Assembly (NCBI RefSeq): GCF_042666505.1
Contig: NZ_JBHTDN010000004.1
Location: 496,001 to 560,000, forward strand
Direction of reading: 5' to 3'
Source of the DNA: Parapedobacter sp042666505
GTDB lineage: Bacteria > Bacteroidota > Bacteroidia > Sphingobacteriales > Sphingobacteriaceae
DNA: 64,000 bases
The notes under the pieces were generated by a model that made no database searches, had not been told where the DNA came from, and saw nothing but the letters and a program-made list of their open reading frames with translations. The position numbers were made by a program, and so were the translations under genes. Positions 17,549-26,280 of this stretch are shown here, one piece after another. Each line of letters opens with the position of its first letter. The stretch's first letter is position 1.

Positions 17549-17621
17549 GCGGAAGTAGCTCAATTGGTAGAGCGATAGCCTTCCAAGCTATAGGTTGCGG
17601 GTTCGAGACCCGTCTTCCGCT
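17549..17621 (+). tRNA. tRNA-Gly (anticodon TCC)
   Basis: Acceptor GCGGAAG pairs with CTTCCGC; anticodon stem ATAGC/GCTAT with loop CTTCCAA; T-loop GTTCGAGAC. 73 bases. Only five bases separate it from tRNA-Tyr, requiring precise precursor cutting. Confidence 0.95.
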
Positions 17622-17695
17622 CATAAGGTGTGATCATGTCTCTGTCAAGCCACTAATCAGGTGAATTGACAGGGAATTTTGATTGTAAACACAAA

Positions 17696-17767
<72 letters not shown>

Positions 17768-17831
17768 CGTAAGAGTAACATACTAGTTAACATCATACAA
17801 TAAAATTTTAAATTACTAATTCGCATAAAAC

Positions 17832-19019
17832 ATGGCAAAAGAGAAATTTGACCGCAGTAAGCCGCACTTAAACATTGGTACGATCGGTCACGTTGACCAC
17901 GGTAAAACAACCACTACCGCCGCAATTACGAAAGTATTAGCAGATAAAGGACTTTCTGAAGCCCGTTCTTTTGATTCCATTGACTCTGCTCCTGAAGAAA
18001 AAGAACGTGGTATCACCATTAATACGTCACACGTTGAATACCAAACAGCAAGCCGTCACTATGCGCACGTAGACTGTCCGGGTCACGCCGACTATGTAAA
18101 GAACATGGTTACGGGTGCTGCTCAGATGGACGGAGCTATTATCGTAGTAGCTGCTACTGACGGTCCGATGCCGCAAACCCGCGAACACATCCTCTTAGCT
18201 CGTCAGGTAGGTGTACCTGCTTTGGTCGTATTCATGAATAAAGTGGACTTGGTTGACGACCCGGAGTTGTTGGATTTGGTGGAAATGGAAATCCGTGAGT
18301 TGTTGTCATTCTACGAATATCCAGGCGACGACATCCCTGTAGTCCGTGGTTCTGCACTAGGTGGTTTGAATGGCGAGCCGCAATGGGTAGACAAAATCAT
18401 GGAATTGATGGACGCCGTGGATAACTACATCCCGATTCCTCCGCGGTTGACGGATCTTCCGTTCTTGATGCCGATTGAAGACGTATTTTCTATCACAGGT
18501 CGTGGTACGGTTGCTACCGGACGTATCGAGCGTGGTGTGATCAATACCGGTGATCCGGTTGAGATTCTTGGTATGGGTGCTGAAAACTTGAAGTCAACAG
18601 TGACCGGGGTGGAAATGTTCCGCAAGATCCTGGATTACGGTGAGGCTGGTGATAACGTAGGGTTGTTGTTGCGTGGTATCGAAAAGACCGATATCCGTCG
18701 GGGTATGGTTATTTGTAAGCCAGGTTCTGTAACTCCGCATACCGAGTTCAAGGCAGAGGTTTACGTACTTTCAAAAGCCGAAGGTGGCCGTCATACACCA
18801 TTCTTTAACAAATATCGTCCGCAGTTCTATTTCCGTACCACGGATGTGACTGGAGAGATTGCGCTTCCGGACGGTGTTGAGATGGTAATGCCTGGTGATA
18901 ACGTAACGATTACTGTAAAGTTGATCAATGCGATCGCTATGGAAAAAGGCCTTCGTTTCGCTATCCGTGAAGGTGGCCGGACTGTAGGTGCTGGACAGGT
19001 AACTGAAATCATCAAATAA
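17832..19019 (+). CDS. tuf: Translation elongation factor Tu
   Basis: GTPase that delivers aminoacyl-tRNA to the ribosome. Domain I (residues 1-200) shows the G motifs GHVDHGKTT, DCPGHADY and NKVDLVDD; domain II has the ITGRGTVATGRIERG core; domain III ends ...LRFAIREGGRTVGAGQVTEI. 395 residues, the standard length. The third-base bias toward T in this gene (GGT, GTA, CGT) is stronger than in its neighbours, as expected for a highly expressed protein. Lies between tRNA-Thr(GGT) and tRNA-Trp, the common bacterial arrangement leading to secE-nusG. Confidence 0.99.
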   Translation: MAKEKFDRSKPHLNIGTIGHVDHGKTTTTAAITKVLADKGLSEARSFDSIDSAPEEKERGITINTSHVEYQTASRHYAHVDCPGHADYVKNMVTGAAQMDGAIIVVAATDGPMPQTREHILLARQVGVPALVVFMNKVDLVDDPELLDLVEMEIRELLSFYEYPGDDIPVVRGSALGGLNGEPQWVDKIMELMDAVDNYIPIPPRLTDLPFLMPIEDVFSITGRGTVATGRIERGVINTGDPVEILGMGAENLKSTVTGVEMFRKILDYGEAGDNVGLLLRGIEKTDIRRGMVICKPGSVTPHTEFKAEVYVLSKAEGGRHTPFFNKYRPQFYFRTTDVTGEIALPDGVEMVMPGDNVTITVKLINAIAMEKGLRFAIREGGRTVGAGQVTEIIK

Positions 19020-19020
19020 A

Positions 19021-19042
19021 CCAAATCCCTTCGGGGATTTGG
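19021..19042 (+). terminator. Hairpin after tuf, weak terminator or processing site
   Basis: CCAAATCCC / GGGATTTGG stem closing a very stable TTCG tetraloop, two bases after the tuf stop. No U-tract follows, so it may protect the tuf mRNA 3' end after cutting or cause partial termination before tRNA-Trp and secE. Confidence 0.6.
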
Positions 19043-19057
19043 ATGCATTCCAAAGCC

Positions 19058-19095
19058 GATTAGCTAATCAGCGATATTTGACTGATTAGCTAATC
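19058..19095. repeat. Inverted repeat of self-palindromic arms
   Basis: GATTAGCTAATCAG (19058-19071) and its exact complement CTGATTAGCTAATC (19082-19095) are separated by ten bases. Each arm contains the 12-bp palindrome GATTAGCTAATC, so arms can pair with each other or fold on themselves. Situated between the tuf hairpin and tRNA-Trp. Confidence 0.8.
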
Positions 19096-19120
19096 GTGTC
19101 TAATAAATGAAGACACACAC

Positions 19121-19191
19121 ACGGGCATAGTTCAATGGTAGAATAGAGGTCTCCAAAACCTTTGATCTGGGTTCGAATCCTGGTGCCCGTG
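19121..19191 (+). tRNA. tRNA-Trp (anticodon CCA)
   Basis: Acceptor ACGGGCA pairs with TGCCCGT; anticodon stem GAGGT/ACCTT with loop CTCCAAA. 71 bases. It ends 18 bases before secE, the usual tRNA-Trp-secE-nusG order. Confidence 0.95.
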
Positions 19192-19209
19192 CAAAAATGA
19201 TGAGTTAAC

Positions 19210-19404
19210 ATGGCAAGCGTACTTGAATTTATAAAAGACTCCTATACAGAAATGAGCCAGAAAGTCACCTGGCCGACCTGGTCCCAGCTGCAAAGTTCGG
19301 CCGTGGTAGTGTTAGTGGCGTCGATTATCATTGCGTTGGCTGTTTTTGCTATGGATAAGGCGTCGAGTAGCGTGCTGGAGTTGTTTTATAATATTAGGTC
19401 TTAA
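19210..19404 (+). CDS. secE: Preprotein translocase subunit SecE
   Basis: Small essential subunit of the SecYEG channel in the inner membrane. The short form: an amphipathic N-terminal helix with SYTEMSQKVTWPTWSQLQ, the family hallmark, and one membrane helix (residues about 33-50, VVVLVASIIIALAVFAMD). 64 residues, normal for single-span SecE. nusG begins 17 bases downstream. Confidence 0.97.
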   Translation: MASVLEFIKDSYTEMSQKVTWPTWSQLQSSAVVVLVASIIIALAVFAMDKASSSVLELFYNIRS

Positions 19405-19421
19405 TTGTTGGGGAAGTAGAA

Positions 19422-19967
19422 ATGGCAGATCAAGCACTCAAATGGTATGTTGTACGGGCCGTAAGTGGTAAGGAGAAAAAGGTAAAACAATATATAGAGG
19501 CAGAAATAAATCGCATGGGGATTAATCACTTGGTGCCACAGGTTTTGATACCGATGGAGAAGTATTACCAAATGCGTGACGGAAAGAAGGTGGCTAAGGA
19601 GCGCAATTTCTATCCTGGATATGTTCTATTGGAAGCAGCGTTGGATGGTGAGTTGGAACACGTGATCAAAAACATCAACAGCGTAGTCGGCTTTTTGGGA
19701 GATAAGGATGGAACTCCGATTCCTTTGCGACCGGCCGAAATCAACCGAATTCTTGGCAAGGTAGATGAAATGTCTGAACAGGGCGAGTTGATGAATGTTC
19801 CTTTTTATGTGGGAGAGCTCGTTAAAGTGAACGACGGTCCATTCAACGGATTTACCGGGGAAATTGAAGAGGTTAATGAGGAAAAGAAAAAGTTGAAGGT
19901 GATGGTCAAGGTATTTGGCCGCAAAACGCCTTTGGAACTGAATTATATACAAGTAGAAAAAGAATAA
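19422..19967 (+). CDS. nusG: Transcription termination/antitermination factor NusG
   Basis: Binds RNA polymerase and links it to Rho or to the ribosome. The NGN domain fills residues 1-115 (KWYVVRAVSGKEKKVKQYIE, then FYPGYVLLEA and NSVVGFLG), and the KOW domain is at the C-terminus (YVGELVKVNDGPFNGFTGEI). 181 residues, the usual length. Last gene before the rplK promoter. Confidence 0.98.
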   Translation: MADQALKWYVVRAVSGKEKKVKQYIEAEINRMGINHLVPQVLIPMEKYYQMRDGKKVAKERNFYPGYVLLEAALDGELEHVIKNINSVVGFLGDKDGTPIPLRPAEINRILGKVDEMSEQGELMNVPFYVGELVKVNDGPFNGFTGEIEEVNEEKKKLKVMVKVFGRKTPLELNYIQVEKE

Positions 19968-19973
19968 GCATCA

Positions 19974-20006
19974 TTGCTTTCTTTTAGAAAAAAATCTGTA
20001 CCTTTG
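19974..20006 (+). promoter_or_regulatory. Promoter of the rplKAJL-rpoBC transcript
   Basis: TTG (19974-19976) and TACCTTTG (19999-20006) with a 22-base spacer, in the gap between nusG and rplK. It gives the ribosomal protein operon its own start besides read-through from tuf/nusG. Confidence 0.7.
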
Positions 20007-20049
20007 CACTCCATTTTGGGGTGCTTGTGTAATTAAGTGCTAAGCGCTT
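20006..20049 (+). promoter_or_regulatory. Structured 5' leader of rplK, candidate L1 site
   Basis: Two small hairpins lie at the start of the predicted rplK mRNA: GCACTCC/GGGGTGC (20006-20024) and AAGTGC/GCGCTT (20035-20049). L1 is known to repress its own operon by binding such a leader in other bacteria; that this pair is the site here is inference. Confidence 0.4.
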
Positions 20050-20121
20050 CAAAATCTAAATGTTACGTTAAATGCTTCCAACTTACTAACAAACATTTAT
20101 TAATTAAATTTACATCGAGAA

Positions 20122-20565
20122 ATGGCAAAAGAAGTCAGTGCGTTAGTAAAATTACAAGTGAAGGGCGGCGCTGCAAATCCTTCGCCTCCGGTAGGTCCCG
20201 CTTTGGGTGCCAAGGGGGTGAACATTATGGAGTTTTGCAAGCAGTTCAATGCACGCACCCAAGACAAGCCCGGCAAAGTATTGCCTGTCGTTATCACGGT
20301 GTACAGCGACAAATCGTTCGATTTTATCATTAAGACCCCTCCGGTTGCCATTCAATTGATTGAGGCATCGGGCGTAAAGGGGGGCTCTGGAGAGCCAAAC
20401 CGTAAAAAGGTTGGCTCGGTGACTTGGGAACAGGTTGAAGCCATTGCGAAAGATAAGATGACTGACTTGAACGCGTTTACACTGGATTCGGCCATGCGCA
20501 TGGTAGCTGGGACGGCGCGTAGTATGGGAATTACGGTCAATGGTAATGCGCCCTGGAACAATTAA
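20122..20565 (+). CDS. rplK: Large ribosomal subunit protein uL11
   Basis: Part of the GTPase-associated centre at the base of the ribosomal stalk. N-terminal domain with the PSPPVGPALGAKGVNIMEFC proline-rich signature, C-terminal rRNA-binding domain with KDKMTDLNAFTLDSAMRMVA and RSMGITV. 147 residues, standard length. First gene of the rplK-rplA-rplJ-rplL group; rplA follows after 22 bases. Confidence 0.98.
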   Translation: MAKEVSALVKLQVKGGAANPSPPVGPALGAKGVNIMEFCKQFNARTQDKPGKVLPVVITVYSDKSFDFIIKTPPVAIQLIEASGVKGGSGEPNRKKVGSVTWEQVEAIAKDKMTDLNAFTLDSAMRMVAGTARSMGITVNGNAPWNN

Positions 20566-20587
20566 TTAACGAAATCAGTTTAAGAAA

Positions 20588-21286
20588 GTGGCAAGATTAA
20601 CGAAAAATCAGAAAGCGGCACTATCCAAGATTGAAGTTGGTAAAGCATATTCTTTGCAGGAGGCTTCCGCCTTGGTAAAAGATATTACGGCAACCAAGTT
20701 TGATGCTTCGGTGGATATTGACGTACGCCTCGGCGTAGATCCCCGTAAAGCCAATCAAATGGTGCGCGGTATCGCGACTTTGCCACATGGTACGGGTAAA
20801 ACCGTCCGCGTGCTGGTGCTTTGTACTCCTGATAAAGAGGAAGAAGCCAAAGCTGCGGGAGCAGACTATGTGGGATTGGACGACTATATCAGCAAAATCG
20901 AGGGCGGATGGACCGATATTGACATCATCATTACTATGCCGAGCGTAATGGCTAAGGTGGGTAAGTTGGGCCGTATTTTAGGTCCACGGAACTTGATGCC
21001 TAATCCGAAAACCGGCACGGTAACGACCGACGTAGGTAAGGCGGTTGCTGATGTCAAGGCAGGTAAGATTGATTTCAAGGTAGACAAGACTGGAATTATT
21101 CATACTTCAATAGGCAAGGTTTCTTTTTCATCAGATAAGATCTACGAGAACGCCCTAGAAGTTTTGCAAACAATCTCCAAGTTGAAGCCGTCAGCGGCGA
21201 AGGGAACGTACTTTAAAAGTATCTACCTCTCTTCTACCATGAGTCCAGGTATTCAGGTCGAAACTAAATCAGTAGCAGGAATTTAA
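20588..21286 (+). CDS. rplA: Large ribosomal subunit protein uL1
   Basis: Forms the L1 stalk that handles deacylated tRNA and can repress its own operon. Starts with GTG (20588), the only frame position giving MARLTKNQKAALSKIE. Seen: DVRLGVDPRKANQMVRG, LPHGTGKTVRV and the LGRILGPRNLMPNPKTGTVT signature. 232 residues. rplJ begins two bases after the stop, indicating coupled translation. Confidence 0.98.
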   Translation: MARLTKNQKAALSKIEVGKAYSLQEASALVKDITATKFDASVDIDVRLGVDPRKANQMVRGIATLPHGTGKTVRVLVLCTPDKEEEAKAAGADYVGLDDYISKIEGGWTDIDIIITMPSVMAKVGKLGRILGPRNLMPNPKTGTVTTDVGKAVADVKAGKIDFKVDKTGIIHTSIGKVSFSSDKIYENALEVLQTISKLKPSAAKGTYFKSIYLSSTMSPGIQVETKSVAGI

Positions 21287-21288
21287 TC

Positions 21289-21807
21289 ATGAAAAGAGAA
21301 GAAAAACAAGAAATTGTTAAAGCTTTGGCTGAGCAGATTAAATCGTATGGTAATTTTTATATTACCGACACTGCTGATTTGACTGTGGCTAAAATCAACG
21401 GCATTCGCCGTAAATGTTTTGACAGCGGAATCGCCATCCAAGTGGTAAAAAACACATTGATCAGGAAGGCGCTGGAAGAAGCAGGAGTGGATTCGCAGGA
21501 ATTGCTCGGTGTGTTGAAGGGTTCTTCTACCATGCTTTTTTCAGAAACCGGCAATGCACCTGCAAAATTGATTAAGGAACTCCGGAAAGACAGTGATAAG
21601 CCTGTTTTGAAGGGTGCTTATATCGATACAGCTGTATTCATCGGTGATAGCCAAGTGGATGCGCTGAGCAAGCTCAAATCTAAGAATGAGTTGATTGGCG
21701 ATATCATTGGCCTGTTGCAATCTCCTGCGAAAAATGTGGTTTCTGCACTTCAGTCTGGAGGCAATACATTGGCAGGATTGGTCAAAACATTACAAGAAAG
21801 AGGTTAA
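21289..21807 (+). CDS. rplJ: Large ribosomal subunit protein uL10
   Basis: Base of the ribosomal stalk, binding the L7/L12 dimers through its C-terminal helix. N-terminal rRNA-binding domain with NFYITDTADLTVAKINGIRRK and VVKNTLIRKALEEAG; C-terminal NVVSALQSGGNTLAGLVKTL forms the L7/L12-binding helix. 172 residues. Confidence 0.97.
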   Translation: MKREEKQEIVKALAEQIKSYGNFYITDTADLTVAKINGIRRKCFDSGIAIQVVKNTLIRKALEEAGVDSQELLGVLKGSSTMLFSETGNAPAKLIKELRKDSDKPVLKGAYIDTAVFIGDSQVDALSKLKSKNELIGDIIGLLQSPAKNVVSALQSGGNTLAGLVKTLQERG

Positions 21808-21877
21808 GGGACCCTCAATCAAAAAGCCCTACGGATTATTAATAGAATAAAAAGTAAATTCAAAAATTTAAAATAAA

Positions 21878-22258
21878 ATGGCAGATTTAAAAGCGTTTGC
21901 TGAGCAGTTGGTAAACTTGACAGTAAAAGAAGTTAACGAGTTAGCTCAAATCTTAAAGGATGAGTATGGCATTGAGCCTGCTGCTGCAGCAGTTGCTGTT
22001 GCTGGTCCTGTTGCAGGTGGTGATGCACCTGCTGCTGCTGAAGAAAAAACTTCTTTCGATGTAATCCTGAAAGAAGCTGGTGGCCAGAAATTGGCTGTTG
22101 TTAAATTGGTGAAAGATTTGACAGGCCTTGGCCTGAAAGAAGCAAAAGACTTGGTTGACGGCGCACCGAAAGAATTGAAAACAGGTGTTGCTAAAGACGA
22201 AGCTGAAGCTTTGAAAAAGCAACTCGAAGAAGCAGGAGCTGTTGTTGAGATCAACTAA
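21878..22258 (+). CDS. rplL: Large ribosomal subunit protein bL12
   Basis: Stalk protein that recruits translation GTPases. N-terminal dimerisation domain (residues 1-35), an alanine/glycine/proline-rich hinge (about 36-52, EPAAAAVAVAGPVAGGDAPA), and the C-terminal domain with KLAVVKLVKDLTGLGLKEAK. 126 residues. Codons are strongly biased, with GCT and GGT dominating. A hairpin follows before rpoB. Confidence 0.98.
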   Translation: MADLKAFAEQLVNLTVKEVNELAQILKDEYGIEPAAAAVAVAGPVAGGDAPAAAEEKTSFDVILKEAGGQKLAVVKLVKDLTGLGLKEAKDLVDGAPKELKTGVAKDEAEALKKQLEEAGAVVEIN

Positions 22259-22288
22259 TTCGGATCATACAACGTACCTGAATGGGTT

Positions 22289-22317
22289 AGACTCTGACGT
22301 GATTGTCGTCAGAGTCT
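22289..22317 (+). terminator. Hairpin between rplL and rpoB, probable attenuator
   Basis: Perfect 11-bp stem AGACTCTGACG/CGTCAGAGTCT with a seven-base loop, followed by ATTCCTGTTT rather than a solid U-run. Such partial terminators or processing sites between rplL and rpoB are known in other bacteria and keep RNA polymerase below ribosomal protein levels. Confidence 0.75.
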
Positions 22318-22436
22318 ATTCCTGTTTATGACTTTTCCCCCTACAATATCATCCAGTGCTGTATCTGGAAACCGGTTACTGGTAAAAAAAGACAGCAACA
22401 AAACAGTTTAAATAGTTAAACTAAATTCTTATTCCC

Positions 22437-25400
22437 TTGGCAAACAAAAGTATTCAAAACGAAAGAGTAAATTTTGCAAGCAGTAAAAAGGTGATTGATT
22501 ATCCCGATTTTCTGGATGTGCAATTGGAATCTTTCAAGGAGTTTTTTCAGCTTGAAACAACTTCAGACAACCGCCACCAGGAAGGGCTGTTTAAGGTTTT
22601 TTCCGAAAACTTTCCCATTTCTGATTCAAGGAACATTTTCGTGCTTGAGTTTTTGGATTATTTCATTGATCCGCCGCGCTATGGTATCCAGGAGTGTATC
22701 GAGCGTGGACTGACTTACAGTGTCCCGCTCAAGGCAAAACTCCGTCTGTCATGTAACGATGAAGAGCATGAAGATTTCGAAACCATCGTTCAAGACGTAT
22801 ATTTGGGAACTATACCGTACATGACCCCAAAGGGGACTTTTGTTATTAACGGCGCAGAGCGTGTAATCGTATCGCAACTACACCGCTCACCGGGTGTGTT
22901 TTTCGGTCAAAGCCGTCACACCAATGGCACCAAACTTTACTCGGCAAGGGTCATCCCGTTCAAGGGATCATGGATCGAATTCGCTACAGACGTAAACAAC
23001 GTCATGTATGCGTATATAGATCGTAAAAAGAAGTTCCCCGTCACTACCCTTTTACGTGCCATCGGATACGATTCAGACAAAGACATTTTGGAATTGTTCG
23101 AATTGGCCGATGAGGTAAAAGTAAGCAAGTCGGGGCTTAAAAAATACGTAGGCCGTAAACTGGCCGCACGGGTGTTGAAAAAGTGGATTGAGGATTTTGT
23201 CGACGAGGATACGGGAGAAGTCGTGTCCATCGACCGTAATGAGGTCGTGTTGGAGCGCGAAACCATCTTGGAAGACGAACACATCGACCTCATTATCGAC
23301 GCAGGGGTAAAATCGATTATCCTTACCAAAGAAGATACAGCCAATGCAGCGGACTATTCCATCATCTACAACACCCTGCAGAAGGATACTTCTAACTCGG
23401 AAAAAGAGGCTGTGGAGCATATTTATCGCCAATTGCGAAATGCAGAACCGCCTGATGAGGAAACCGCGCGCGGCATTATAGAACGATTGTTCTTTTCCGA
23501 TAAGCGATACGACCTCGGCGACGTAGGACGTTACCGAATTAACCGCAAATTGCAATTAGATACGCCGGATGAAATTAAAGTGCTTACACGTGAGGATATC
23601 ATTGCGATTGTGAAGTACTTGATTAATTTGATCAATTCGAAAGCCGAAGTTGACGATATCGACCACTTGTCCAACCGTCGCGTGCGTACAGTGGGCGAAC
23701 AACTGTATTCGCAGTTTGGCGTTGGATTGTCTCGTATGGCACGTACCATTCGTGAACGGATGAACATTCGTGATAACGAAGTGTTTACGCCGACTGATTT
23801 GATCAATGCTCGGACATTGTCATCCGTTATCAATTCGTTCTTCGGCACAAACCAGTTGTCGCAGTTCATGGATCAGACGAACCCGTTGGCTGAAATTACC
23901 CATAAACGTAGGTTGTCTGCCCTCGGACCCGGTGGTCTGTCGCGTGAGCGTGCGGGCTTTGAGGTTCGCGACGTTCACTATACCCACTATGGAAGGCTGT
24001 GTACAATCGAAACGCCTGAAGGACCGAATATCGGATTGATTTCATCACTCTGCGTGCATGCCAAGATTAACAATCTTGGATTTATCGAGACGCCATATCG
24101 GCGGGTAGAAGAAGGACGGGTCGTAGTAGAAGAGCCGGTCGTCTACCTATCTGCGGAGGATGAGGATGGCAAAACCATCGCTCAGGCCAACGCGGAGTAT
24201 GATGATAAAGGTAATTTTATTACGCCTAGGGTGAAGGCGCGTTACGAGGGTGACTTTCCGGTAATTGAACCTGAAAAGCTGGATTTGATGGACATTGCGC
24301 CCAACCAGATTACTTCTATCGCAGCGTCGTTAATTCCATTCCTGGAACACGATGACGCCAACCGTGCGCTCATGGGATCCAACATGCAACGCCAGGCTGT
24401 GCCGTTGCTGCGTCCGGAAGCTCCTATTGTAGGTACGGGATTGGAAGGCCGCGTAGCGCGTGACTCACGTACCCTTATCAATGCGGAAGCAGATGGTGTG
24501 GTGGAATATGTAGATGCAAATGAAATCAAAATCCGTTATGATCGAAGCGAGGACGAACGACTCGTGTCATTTGACGACGACATAAAGACCTATAAGCTTA
24601 TCAAATTCAAGAAAACGAACCAAAGCACCTGTATCAATTTGAAGCCGATCGTAAAGAAAGGCCAGAAGGTTGAGAAGGGCCAGGTTCTTTGCGAAGGTTA
24701 TGCCACGCAGGACGGGGAATTAGCTTTGGGGCGAAACTTGAAAGTTGCGTTCATGCCCTGGCAGGGATTCAATTTTGAGGACGCCATTGTGATTTCTGAG
24801 CGTGTGGTAAGCCAGGATATCTTTACGTCACTGCATATAGAGGAATTTGAGTTGGAGGTCCGCGACACCAAACGTGGAGAAGAGGAACTGACCGCGGATA
24901 TCCCGAACGTATCGGAAGAAGCTACCAAAGACCTGGATGAAAATGGTATCATTCGGATTGGTGCTGAAGTGCGTGAAGGTGATATCCTGATCGGTAAAAT
25001 CACACCCAAGGGTGAATCAGATCCATCGCCGGAAGAGAAGCTTCTTCGTGCTATTTTCGGTGATAAAGCCGGTGACGTAAAAGACGCATCGCTGAAAACC
25101 CCGCCTTCCATCAACGGTGTGGTGATAGACACTAAACTGTTTTCACGGGCGAAGAAGATGGCCAAGGAGGAAGAGAAAAGGGCGCTTGATCAGCTGGATA
25201 CCCAACATGCAAAAGCCTTGAAAACATTGAAAGACAAACTGGTCGATAAACTGTTTGCCATTGTCAACGGTAAGACGTCCCAAGGTGTCTACAATGTCTA
25301 TAAGGAATTGTTGGTTCCAAAGGGTGCGAAATTTACGCAAAAAATCCTATCCGACTTGGAGTACAACAATATCAATCCGGCCGGATGGACTACTGATGAC

Positions 25401-26246
25401 GATAAAAACGAATTGATCAAACAAGCTCTGCACTTCTATAACATCAAGTTGAACGAAGAGCTGGGTGCTTATAAACGGGATAAATTCGCGATCAGTGTAG
25501 GGGATGAGCTGCCTTCGGGTATTGTGCAGATGGCCAAAGTATTTATCGCGAAGAAGCGCAAATTGAAAGTGGGTGATAAGATGGCCGGTCGTCACGGTAA
25601 CAAAGGCATCGTTGCACGGATTGTCCGTGACGAAGATATGCCTTTCTTGGAAGACGGTACGCCGGTAGATATCGTACTAAACCCACTCGGTGTGCCTTCA
25701 CGGATGAACCTAGGGCAGATTTATGAGACGGTACTGGGTTGGGCTGGTCAAAAGCTAGGCGTTAAGTTTGCAACACCGATTTTTGACGGTGCCTCAACCG
25801 AAGAAGTAGAGGAATGGGTAGCCAAAGCTGAATTACCTGAGTCGGGCCGGACTTACCTTTTCAACGGATTGACAGGTGAACGCTTCGATCAACCGACTAC
25901 GGTAGGTGTGATTTATATGCTGAAGCTGGGTCACATGGTGGACGATAAGATGCACGCCCGTTCTATCGGTCCGTACTCGCTTATCACGCAGCAACCGCTC
26001 GGCGGTAAAGCACAGTTCGGTGGACAGCGTTTCGGTGAGATGGAGGTGTGGGCATTGGAGGCATTCGGTGCTTCGAACATCCTTCAGGAAATCCTGACGG
26101 TCAAATCGGATGACGTGGTAGGCCGAGCCAAAACGTATGAGTCGATTGTGAAAGGCAATAACCTGCCAACTCCATCAGTGCCTGAATCCTTCAACGTACT
26201 CGTACACGAGCTGCGCGGCTTAGGACTGGATATCACGTTGGATTAA
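22437..26246 (+). CDS. rpoB: DNA-directed RNA polymerase subunit beta
   Basis: Second-largest subunit of RNA polymerase. Starts at TTG (22437), giving MANKSIQNERVNFASSKK; this matches the family N-terminus and no nearby ATG does. The rifampicin-binding region (GTNQLSQFMDQTNPLAEITH with KRRLSALGPGGLSRERAGF) is intact, with the sensitive-type residues seen in wild-type enzymes. The C-terminus has KMAGRHGNKGIV, the LLGGKAQFGGQRFGEMEVWA-like active-site region and ends in GLGLDITLD. 1269 residues, typical of Bacteroidota. rpoC follows after 34 bases. Confidence 0.99.
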   Translation: MANKSIQNERVNFASSKKVIDYPDFLDVQLESFKEFFQLETTSDNRHQEGLFKVFSENFPISDSRNIFVLEFLDYFIDPPRYGIQECIERGLTYSVPLKAKLRLSCNDEEHEDFETIVQDVYLGTIPYMTPKGTFVINGAERVIVSQLHRSPGVFFGQSRHTNGTKLYSARVIPFKGSWIEFATDVNNVMYAYIDRKKKFPVTTLLRAIGYDSDKDILELFELADEVKVSKSGLKKYVGRKLAARVLKKWIEDFVDEDTGEVVSIDRNEVVLERETILEDEHIDLIIDAGVKSIILTKEDTANAADYSIIYNTLQKDTSNSEKEAVEHIYRQLRNAEPPDEETARGIIERLFFSDKRYDLGDVGRYRINRKLQLDTPDEIKVLTREDIIAIVKYLINLINSKAEVDDIDHLSNRRVRTVGEQLYSQFGVGLSRMARTIRERMNIRDNEVFTPTDLINARTLSSVINSFFGTNQLSQFMDQTNPLAEITHKRRLSALGPGGLSRERAGFEVRDVHYTHYGRLCTIETPEGPNIGLISSLCVHAKINNLGFIETPYRRVEEGRVVVEEPVVYLSAEDEDGKTIAQANAEYDDKGNFITPRVKARYEGDFPVIEPEKLDLMDIAPNQITSIAASLIPFLEHDDANRALMGSNMQRQAVPLLRPEAPIVGTGLEGRVARDSRTLINAEADGVVEYVDANEIKIRYDRSEDERLVSFDDDIKTYKLIKFKKTNQSTCINLKPIVKKGQKVEKGQVLCEGYATQDGELALGRNLKVAFMPWQGFNFEDAIVISERVVSQDIFTSLHIEEFELEVRDTKRGEEELTADIPNVSEEATKDLDENGIIRIGAEVREGDILIGKITPKGESDPSPEEKLLRAIFGDKAGDVKDASLKTPPSINGVVIDTKLFSRAKKMAKEEEKRALDQLDTQHAKALKTLKDKLVDKLFAIVNGKTSQGVYNVYKELLVPKGAKFTQKILSDLEYNNINPAGWTTDDDKNELIKQALHFYNIKLNEELGAYKRDKFAISVGDELPSGIVQMAKVFIAKKRKLKVGDKMAGRHGNKGIVARIVRDEDMPFLEDGTPVDIVLNPLGVPSRMNLGQIYETVLGWAGQKLGVKFATPIFDGASTEEVEEWVAKAELPESGRTYLFNGLTGERFDQPTTVGVIYMLKLGHMVDDKMHARSIGPYSLITQQPLGGKAQFGGQRFGEMEVWALEAFGASNILQEILTVKSDDVVGRAKTYESIVKGNNLPTPSVPESFNVLVHELRGLGLDITLD

Positions 26247-26280
26247 TTGAGCATATCGCGTTAACTTTAGAAACGAAAGT

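Noticed and set aside
22495..22713. Open frames in other frames or strands inside rpoB, rpoC and the macroglobulin gene
   Set aside because: They follow the codon structure of the real gene on the other frame and show no domain or start context.
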